From assembly GCF_004353225.1 (NCBI RefSeq), contig NZ_CP037934.1:1488001-1552000 (forward strand): a DNA stretch of 64,000 bases, written 5' to 3'. The position numbers and the translations under genes are program-made. Position 1 is the stretch's first letter, and each line of letters opens with the position of its first letter. A model generated the notes under the pieces. The model had not been told where the DNA came from, did not search any database, and was given only the letters and a program-made list of their open reading frames with translations. The stretch comes from Marinobacter sp. JH2 (GTDB lineage Bacteria; Pseudomonadota; Gammaproteobacteria; Pseudomonadales; Oleiphilaceae). This document shows, piece after piece, positions 57,583 to 64,000 of the stretch.

Positions 57583-59351
57583 GCATGCTCGCTGAACTGC
57601 ACCTGATGCAACTGCGCATAAGCACCGCCAGCCGCCAACAGCTCATCATGGGTTCCTGATTCAACAATGCGGCCGTTATCCATCACCAAAATCCGGTCGG
57701 CTTTTTCGATGGTTGAAAGCCGGTGAGCAATCACCAAAGTAGTGCGCCCCTGCATAACGGTTTCGAGTGCCTGTTGGATGTGACGCTCGGATTCGGTGTC
57801 CAAAGCCGACGTGGCTTCATCCAATATCAAAATCGGGACATTTTTAAGAAGCGCTCGGGCAATGGCCAAACGCTGTCGCTGGCCACCCGATAGCATCACA
57901 CCGTTATCACCGATCACGGTATCCAGACCTTCGGGCATTCGATCGATAAACTCAAGCGCATGGGCTTTAGCGGCGGCTTCGCGAATCTCATCTCTGCTGC
58001 AATCCCGCAGCGCACCATAGGCGATGTTTGCGGCAATGGTGTCATTAAACAAGACCACGTTCTGGGTCACTAACGCTATTTGGGCACGCAGTGCTTCAAG
58101 AGAGAAGTCCATCAGGGAACGACCATCAACCCGGATATCTCCACCGGTGAAGTCGTAAAACCGTGGCAACAGACTGACCAAAGTGGACTTACCACTCCCG
58201 GAGCGACCTACCAGCGCCACGCTCTGGCCCGCGGGCAAATCGATCGAAATCTGATCGAGTACATTATCAAGTTGATCACGGTAGCGAAACGATACCTGAT
58301 CAAACTCGATACGCCCTTCTACGCGATCAGGGGCATAGGTGCCGCCGTCTTTTTCCGGCTGTTCGTCCATGGTTTCGAACACGTCGTAGGCTGCGGCAAC
58401 ACCTTTTTGAATCTTGGAATGAATGGACGTCACCTGTCGAATCGGCTTCGCCATGGTCGTCGCAGCGGTTATGAAGGCTATTAGTTGACCTGTGGTCATT
58501 TCACCGCGAATTTCCGGGGCGAGCATGGTCCATACCAATGCAGCGATCGCGATCGCAACCAATACCTGAATGACGGGAACACTGATGGCCTGGGTTGACG
58601 CCATTTTTAGACTTTGTTTCAGGTTGCGCGCACTAACCTGGCGGAAACGGTCCCGCTCATAGTCGGCACCACCAAAGGTACGCACCACACGATAGCCCGA
58701 AATCGATTCAGTCGCGACATGGGTGATATCGCCCATGGAGCCCTGGATACGCTTGCTGATCTTGCGAAACCGCTTACTGGCATAACTAACCACAAAGCCA
58801 ATAACCGGCCCAACCGTCAAAAACACCAACGTGAGCTTCCAGTTGGTGTAAATCATGAAACTCAGCAACCCGACGATGGTCAAACCTTCACGCAGAGTGA
58901 TGGTGATTGCGTTGGTAGCCGCCTCCGCCACCTGCTCGACGTTGAATGTGAGTTTGGACACCAATCTACCGGCCGCATTCTCATCAAAATAGCGGGATGG
59001 CAGCGTCATCATTCGGTCAAACACATCGTTACGCAGGGCGTTAATCACATTACGCCCAACGTAACTGATGAAGTACTGACTGAAGAACGTGCCCACTCCC
59101 CGTAGGGCAAACACACCAACGATCAAACCGGTCAACAGCACTCGATTCTGTGCTGTCGGATTTTCGATCGCCGTGATGACGTACTCCATGGCTGCGGCCA
59201 TGCCGGTAGAGGCGGCTGCGTATAGCACGTTCCCAAAAACGGCCAATGAAAACGCCAACCAAAAGGGTTTAACGTAAGCCAACAACCGCTTATAGGTAGT
59301 CCAGCTTCCGGCCGGCGGTGTTTTCAGGGACTCTGGAATTGCACGGCTCAC
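57579..59351 (-). CDS. msbA: lipid A export ABC transporter MsbA
   Basis: 590 residues. Six-helix membrane domain (about 30-310), then the ATPase with Walker A GRSGSGKST, signature LSGGQRQR, Walker B ILILDEATSALD and H-loop AHRLSTI. Flips lipid A-core. Overlaps exbD and lpxK by 4 bp each. Confidence 0.95.
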   Translation of the reverse strand: MSRAIPESLKTPPAGSWTTYKRLLAYVKPFWLAFSLAVFGNVLYAAASTGMAAAMEYVITAIENPTAQNRVLLTGLIVGVFALRGVGTFFSQYFISYVGRNVINALRNDVFDRMMTLPSRYFDENAAGRLVSKLTFNVEQVAEAATNAITITLREGLTIVGLLSFMIYTNWKLTLVFLTVGPVIGFVVSYASKRFRKISKRIQGSMGDITHVATESISGYRVVRTFGGADYERDRFRQVSARNLKQSLKMASTQAISVPVIQVLVAIAIAALVWTMLAPEIRGEMTTGQLIAFITAATTMAKPIRQVTSIHSKIQKGVAAAYDVFETMDEQPEKDGGTYAPDRVEGRIEFDQVSFRYRDQLDNVLDQISIDLPAGQSVALVGRSGSGKSTLVSLLPRFYDFTGGDIRVDGRSLMDFSLEALRAQIALVTQNVVLFNDTIAANIAYGALRDCSRDEIREAAAKAHALEFIDRMPEGLDTVIGDNGVMLSGGQRQRLAIARALLKNVPILILDEATSALDTESERHIQQALETVMQGRTTLVIAHRLSTIEKADRILVMDNGRIVESGTHDELLAAGGAYAQLHQVQFSEHA

Positions 59352-59773
59352 TGGGATTCAGCCTCCCGTTCGGTGGTGATGCTTAATTTGGCAAAACCCA
59401 ACCGGCCCGCTACATCCATGGCACGAACCACAAACTCGTGAGGCGTGCGAGCGTCAGCAGTAATGATATACGGCAAACTGTTATCCCCTTCGGCCAACTC
59501 GCTGACGCCGCGCTCGAGAGTCTCCCGTCGATTATTCACCAGCGTTTTGTCGTTCAGAATATATTGCCCTTCGGCATTGATCACCACATCGATCTGCCGT
59601 ACGTCAGCCGGCTCTACGGGATCACCACTGGCTTCAGGCAACTCGACCTCAAGATGACTTTCCCGGGTAAAAGTTGTGGAGACCATAAAGAAAATCAGCA
59701 GCAGGAATACCACGTCGATCAATGGCGTCAGGTCTACCCCGACTTCCTGGCTTCTCTGGCGCTTGAACTTCAC
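59348..59773 (-). CDS. exbD: ExbD/TolR-family biopolymer transport protein
   Basis: 141 residues. One membrane helix with the conserved Asp (DLTPLIDVVFLLLIFFMV) and a periplasmic domain. It is a second ExbD/TolR protein beside the tol operon copy. The gene is immediately upstream of msbA. Confidence 0.9.
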   Translation of the reverse strand: MKFKRQRSQEVGVDLTPLIDVVFLLLIFFMVSTTFTRESHLEVELPEASGDPVEPADVRQIDVVINAEGQYILNDKTLVNNRRETLERGVSELAEGDNSLPYIITADARTPHEFVVRAMDVAGRLGFAKLSITTEREAESQ

Positions 59774-59778
59774 GGTGT

Positions 59779-60405
59779 TCAGGCTCCTTCCACGTCGATT
59801 TCGCGATCACCATGAACCACTTCAACCAACTTGATGGCTTCTTGTTCCATGTTGACCACCAGTTCATCAACCCGGCGAATAAAATAGCGATGGGCGATCA
59901 GCGCCGGGATGGCTACGCTCAATCCGGATGCCGTGGTAATCAAGGCTTCCGAAATGCCGCCCGCAAGGTTGCCGGCGTTGCCAACGCCCGCCAGCTGAAT
60001 TTCGGCAAACACTTTGATCATACCAATCACGGTGCCCAGAAGACCAAGCAACGGCGTAATGGTCGCAACGGTACCTAGGGGATTTAGGAAACGTTCAAGC
60101 TCGTGAATAACCTGACTGGCTTCATGCTCGATGCTTTCCTTCATGATCTCGCGACCATGCTTTGCGTTCATAAGCCCACTTGCGAGCACTCTGCCCATGG
60201 GGGACGAGCCCTGCAGTGCTTTAAGCTTACGTCCATTCAGCTCTTTCTTTTTAATCCAGCGCCAAAGTTCGTTAAGCGATTGGGAAGGCGCTACACGGGA
60301 AGCACGCAACGACCAGAAACGCTCTAGAATAATCGCAAGCGCTAAAATGGAACAGGCAACAATGGGCACCATCAGGATGCCACCAGCTTTCAACAGCTCA
60401 AACAC
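59779..60405 (-). CDS. exbB: MotA/TolQ/ExbB proton channel protein
   Basis: 208 residues with three membrane helices. Conserved TPLLGLLGTVIGMIKVF and GISEALITTASGLSVAIPALI. It forms the proton motor with the ExbD-like partner, 5 bp downstream. Its energised partner (a TonB or other) is not next door. Confidence 0.9.
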   Translation of the reverse strand: MFELLKAGGILMVPIVACSILALAIILERFWSLRASRVAPSQSLNELWRWIKKKELNGRKLKALQGSSPMGRVLASGLMNAKHGREIMKESIEHEASQVIHELERFLNPLGTVATITPLLGLLGTVIGMIKVFAEIQLAGVGNAGNLAGGISEALITTASGLSVAIPALIAHRYFIRRVDELVVNMEQEAIKLVEVVHGDREIDVEGA

Positions 60406-60477
60406 GCTTGATCTCCCTGATTAATGACAAGCCGCGCTACTTTAGCATAGCTGCCGGCGCAGGCCACACCTGCAATG

Positions 60478-62868
60478 TCACGGTATTTTACATTGGTCAC
60501 GGGTAAGGCCCGGGCCAGCAATCCAAAACGGTGAATTGTGCTTTGATTCGATAATCTTCGGGCCTTCCGCTTCAAAACGTATAGATAGCTGGCCTGAACA
60601 CGCAGAATTCAAAGGCACCGCGTCCACCTGCCTGTACCGACTGACGACGTCTCGATGCGGGTGACCATAGCGATGGCGATATCCAGCGGTATAAATCACC
60701 CAATTCGGCTTTACCGCCCTCACCCACTCCATTGAAGACGATGTTTTGCTGCCGTGATGCGGCGCAACCAGGATTCGGCGCCCGGGAAACGCTGATAACC
60801 AAGCCAGCTCAGCGTCCGCCAGCATCTCCGATTCCACATCACCACCAATGTCGCCGGTGAGGAGTAGATCCACTCCCGACTCACGATGGAATAGCCTCAA
60901 CACACACGAGGCGTCGTTACCCGAGTGCGGCAACGGGCTCCTCCAGAAGTTTAATTCAAAGGCTCCCATCACCTTCGGTAAACGAGGGCACGGTTGAATT
61001 GCCACTGCGGGCTGGCGCTTCATTTTATTTTGCACCACCTCTGGCTCTCCGGTTGAGATCACTTTTATCGATAATTCGTTCATCAACAGGTCCAACCCAC
61101 CCGAATGATCGCTATCACCATGACTCACGACCAGATGATCGATTTGGTTCACACCGAGCGCCTTCAAATTCGGCAGCAAGACTGACTCGGCAGCAGAATA
61201 AACGCCTTTCACTTCCGGACCCGAGTCATACATCAAGACTTGGTTTTCCGAGCGAACCAATACCGACAATCCCTGCCCGACGTCCCAAATGCGAACCTCA
61301 GGAAACTCGACCGAAGGATTTTCAGGCTTCGCGTTATTCAGCCAGCCAAACCCTAACCACCCTAAAAAAACCAAGCTACTCAACGCCCGTAACGACCGGC
61401 TCGGGAAACGCAATAGCAGCAGAACAACCGCAACAAAAGCCACCAAGACGATAGGCGACGCACCTGGTAGTGGGTATATCGGCAAAGCTGCGACCCCTTG
61501 GAGCAAACCCCATAACACCCCAAGTACGGCATCGAAGCTTTTAACTACATAAACGGTTAAAAAACCACCACTCGAAAATACCAACAAGGTTCCAGCAAAC
61601 AAGACGGGCATCACTACAAATGACACCCAGGGAATCGCCACTAAGTTGGCGAGCACGCCCGCCAAGGGCTGAGTTTGGTCAAACGACTGGAGAACAGGCC
61701 AAAGCCCGGCAAATACCGCACACTGGGCCAACAACAAACCGGACAGCCATCCCATACGCCCCAAACGGTTGGCGAACACCCAAATCAGTAGTGCAACCGC
61801 GGAAAAGGACAGCCAAAAACCCTGATCGAGAGGCGCGAATGGATCGAGCAAAAGCACGCCTGCCATGGCGATGACGAACGGCCACCAGGGGCTCACCTCC
61901 CGGGCCTTTAGAAGAAACCATCCGCCAACAACTACCATCAACAGCGCTCGACGCGTGGGCACCGTCATCCCCGCCAGCAAAGCGTAGAACAGACACGCAA
62001 GCAGCACCGCGCAATAGACTGTGTTACGGATAACATTCTCGGGGATAGATCCCGCCGGTAAAATCAATAAAAGGCGACGAACAACCAACCCGGCAATCAG
62101 CGCCACCAACCCCAAATGCAATCCGGAAATAGCGACTAAATGAATCGTGCCGGTGGCCTTAAGGGTTTGCCATTGTTCAGCAGACAGGTGCCCACGGTTA
62201 CCAATCAACAATGACGCAACTAATGGATAATGCACTGCGTCGCCGAAATGACGTTCAACAGCAGATGCCACTGCTCGATGCCAAACATGATAGGAGCAGG
62301 CCAAACCACAGGAAGCATCCGGCAATTCCATCGCGTTGCGGACGCTTCCCGTTGCACCTACGCCGTGCCTGAACAACCAATCCTCGTAACGAAAACCAAC
62401 GTCATTGAGACTTCCGTGTGGTCGTTTAAGAACCGCTTGCAGCGCTATTGGCCCTGAGGGCAACACCTTATCGCTAGAACCGTACCAGGCCAGACGAATC
62501 TTATGTGGGCGCGCACCGCCTTCCACAGGACCAGGAGCTTCTGGCCAACGGTCCACGCAAAAGTTGAATCGAATACTGTTAAAGCTGCCAGGCTGTGGTA
62601 GGTCACAGGCATACCCGAAGATGGTTATTGGTACGCCCTCTTCCACGGGTGTAAGCTGCTCCTGTAGGCGGGCTTCGGCATGCCATGCAGTCCACCCTAA
62701 ACCCGTAGCAAGCCAAATCACACCAAAAACCAAGACACGAAAACGGGCTGTTTTAGGTTTAAAAAGTAGCGGTAGTACAAATAGGGATGAAAACAGCCAC
62801 GGATAAGGTGGCAAAACCGAGAACCGATACAGTAAGATAACGCCGCAACTAAATGCGAACACGCCCAT
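60478..62868 (-). CDS. comEC: ComEC/Rec2 DNA-uptake channel protein
   Basis: 796 residues from the ATG at 62868. N-terminal helices, a DUF4131-like soluble part, the competence domain (AISGLHLGLVALIAG) with many helices, and a C-terminal metallo-beta-lactamase-fold domain with VSHGDSDHSGGL. Imports single-stranded DNA across the inner membrane. Open code extends to TTG 63000, which would overlap the divergent gene start; the family usually begins near MGVFAFSCG. No strong ribosome site is visible. Confidence 0.9.
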   Translation of the reverse strand: MGVFAFSCGVILLYRFSVLPPYPWLFSSLFVLPLLFKPKTARFRVLVFGVIWLATGLGWTAWHAEARLQEQLTPVEEGVPITIFGYACDLPQPGSFNSIRFNFCVDRWPEAPGPVEGGARPHKIRLAWYGSSDKVLPSGPIALQAVLKRPHGSLNDVGFRYEDWLFRHGVGATGSVRNAMELPDASCGLACSYHVWHRAVASAVERHFGDAVHYPLVASLLIGNRGHLSAEQWQTLKATGTIHLVAISGLHLGLVALIAGLVVRRLLLILPAGSIPENVIRNTVYCAVLLACLFYALLAGMTVPTRRALLMVVVGGWFLLKAREVSPWWPFVIAMAGVLLLDPFAPLDQGFWLSFSAVALLIWVFANRLGRMGWLSGLLLAQCAVFAGLWPVLQSFDQTQPLAGVLANLVAIPWVSFVVMPVLFAGTLLVFSSGGFLTVYVVKSFDAVLGVLWGLLQGVAALPIYPLPGASPIVLVAFVAVVLLLLRFPSRSLRALSSLVFLGWLGFGWLNNAKPENPSVEFPEVRIWDVGQGLSVLVRSENQVLMYDSGPEVKGVYSAAESVLLPNLKALGVNQIDHLVVSHGDSDHSGGLDLLMNELSIKVISTGEPEVVQNKMKRQPAVAIQPCPRLPKVMGAFELNFWRSPLPHSGNDASCVLRLFHRESGVDLLLTGDIGGDVESEMLADAELAWLSAFPGRRILVAPHHGSKTSSSMEWVRAVKPNWVIYTAGYRHRYGHPHRDVVSRYRQVDAVPLNSACSGQLSIRFEAEGPKIIESKHNSPFWIAGPGLTRDQCKIP

Positions 62869-62999
62869 TGGGCAAAGTAGAGATCTTTCAGCTTTCGTGC
62901 TGAACTGGGTGTTTCTGGACAATCCTTGTCCTCCGATCAAAATCGTCGCTCCCCATGCGCCGGTTACCATCCATACCGAGAGAACAGGCCGAACGTCCA

Positions 63000-63536
63000 A
63001 TGCCGAAGAGGTTTATGAAACGGTATTTGCCGACCCCAGAAAAAGTGCAGTCTATGAAAAGTCTGCACTTTCTAGGCGATATCCTTCACGAGCCCAACCT
63101 GTGGCACATCAACCGCCACTGCGTGGCACGAGCATTTCTGATCGGCATCTGGTTTTGTTTTATCCCAATGCCTTTCCAGATGGTTGCCGCAGCTTTTTTT
63201 GCTATTTGGTTCAACGCAAATCTGCCGTTATCCGTCGCATTGGTTTGGATCAGTAATCCGCTGACCATGCCACCGATTTTCTACTTCAATTACAAAGTGG
63301 GAGCCTGGATACTGGACCGACCGGTACTGCCGCTCGAGTTCCACGTAAACTGGCATTGGGTCAGCGACCGGCTGTTTGAAATCGGCATTCCGCTATATCT
63401 GGGTTCCCTGTTACTTGCAACAATCAGCGCGTGTATCGCCTACCTGGCCGTACAATTCCTATGGCGCCGAAAAGTACGCTCGGACTGGCAACTGCGCCAC
63501 CGCCTGAGAGCCAAGCGTAAGCGCACCAAGGTTTAA
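63000..63536 (+). CDS. DUF2062 family membrane protein
   Basis: 178 residues. Two or three membrane helices (about 45-75, 80-110, 130-160) and the family motifs FIPMPFQMV and [16 protein letters not shown]. The ATG at 63000 ([11 protein letters not shown]) is preferred; an earlier start at 62955 would add 15 residues. Function unknown. It converges on lolD with a 3-bp overlap. Confidence 0.88.
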   Translation: MPKRFMKRYLPTPEKVQSMKSLHFLGDILHEPNLWHINRHCVARAFLIGIWFCFIPMPFQMVAAAFFAIWFNANLPLSVALVWISNPLTMPPIFYFNYKVGAWILDRPVLPLEFHVNWHWVSDRLFEIGIPLYLGSLLLATISACIAYLAVQFLWRRKVRSDWQLRHRLRAKRKRTKV

Positions 63537-64000
63537 GATTCTTGAACCAAGACCCCTTGCTCTAACCGCAGTACCCGCCCCAAACTTTTCGCCATCCCCA
63601 TGTCGTGGGTCACCATGATAAAGGCCGTACCCGAGTTATCGCGTAAGTCCTGAATTAAACCCCGTATGCCTTCGCCGGTGTGCTGGTCCAGGTTGCCTGT
63701 GGGTTCATCCATCAATACGCAGTTGGGCTCGTTGACCAAAGCACGTGCAATGGCCACTCGCTGGCGCTCCCCACCCGAAAGTTCCCCCGGCTTGTGACGA
63801 AGACGTTGCCCCAACCCGACACGCTCCAAAAGCGCTTCAGCTTTGGGCTTCGCTTGTCGGGGAGATTGACCTCCAAGCGCCAACGGCATCATGACATTCT
63901 CAAGCGCGGTAAATTCCGGCAGAAGATGGTGGAACTGATAGACAAAGCCGAGATGCCCATTACGGAATCGCGCGCGCCCCGCCTCAGACATTCCGTGAAT
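63533..64000 (-). CDS. lolD: lipoprotein-releasing ABC ATPase LolD (5' end outside window)
   Basis: The last 156 codons are visible. ABC signature [15 protein letters not shown], Walker [14 protein letters not shown]-loop VTHD, and the Q-loop [16 protein letters not shown] characteristic of LolD. Walker A lies beyond base 64000. Drives release of lipoproteins to LolA; lolC/E should lie further right. Confidence 0.93.
   Translation of the reverse strand: MHGMSEAGRARFRNGHLGFVYQFHHLLPEFTALENVMMPLALGGQSPRQAKPKAEALLERVGLGQRLRHKPGELSGGERQRVAIARALVNEPNCVLMDEPTGNLDQHTGEGIRGLIQDLRDNSGTAFIMVTHDMGMAKSLGRVLRLEQGVLVQES

Noticed and set aside
1..64000. CRISPR array, rRNA operon, integrase gene, riboswitch
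   Set aside because: Looked for regularly spaced repeats, rRNA segments, tyrosine recombinase motifs and known leader folds; none seen.

Overview
The window looks like a chromosome segment of a marine gammaproteobacterium. The Tol-Pal, RuvABC, LpxK/MsbA and KdsB blocks are gammaproteobacterial in content and order. The FabR-type repressor, a DUF2897 small protein and PEP-CTERM proteins fit Marinobacter or a close relative. The genus is an inference from gene content, not from a search.

Bases 1 to about 12,435 look like accessory DNA. They hold a divergent copper module: a CopI-like cupredoxin and a CopA multicopper oxidase facing a PhoP/PhoQ-like two-component system, with paired 11-bp-spaced direct repeats between them. 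Next come two alpha/beta hydrolases and several gene remnants. These are followed by an IS3-family (IS407-like) insertion sequence, an AT-rich gene for a free-standing LAGLIDADG endonuclease, an MbcA/ParS-type antitoxin without a visible toxin, and a 5'-truncated thioesterase pseudogene. The segment ends at a 45-bp piece matching the 3' part of a tRNA-Val(GAC) gene, from the anticodon loop to CCA, followed by a hairpin terminator. This is the expected scar of an island integrated in a tRNA gene. The intact tRNA and the integrase would lie left of this window.

From about 12.7 kb onward the genes are mostly housekeeping and tightly packed. Blocks in order: a small orphan ORF, DUF2897 and an RluA-type pseudouridine synthase; a VWA PEP-CTERM protein; a UDP-glucuronate epimerase, a beta-barrel protein and the dapA-bamC-purC operon (minus strand); bcp, an AI-2E/PerM transporter, tusA-like, bepA and nadA; two tandem tRNA-Lys(TTT) genes; the minus-strand line ruvC-ruvA-ruvB-ybgC-tolQ-tolR-tolA-tolB-pal-cpoB, with aspS upstream of ruvC; fabR; a HIT protein; galE-ugd and tadA; a PAS-GGDEF-EAL protein; a second PEP-CTERM protein; guaB-guaA; xseA; a PrpE-type acyl-CoA synthetase; a cold-shock gene with its own promoter and leader; leuA divergent from an Lrp-family regulator; a TetR regulator divergent from proS; then an overlapping envelope operon exbB-exbD-msbA-lpxK-ycaR-kdsB-ptp-murB, comEC, a DUF2062 gene and the 3' part of lolD.

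Functionally the core part is dominated by envelope assembly: BamC, BepA, Tol-Pal, LPS (KdsB, LpxK, MsbA), peptidoglycan (MurB, DapA), lipoprotein sorting (LolD) and nucleotide-sugar supply (UGD, GalE, UDP-GlcA epimerase). Purine synthesis (PurC, GuaB, GuaA) and recombination (RuvABC, XseA, ComEC) are also represented. The most unusual material is in the first 12.4 kb.
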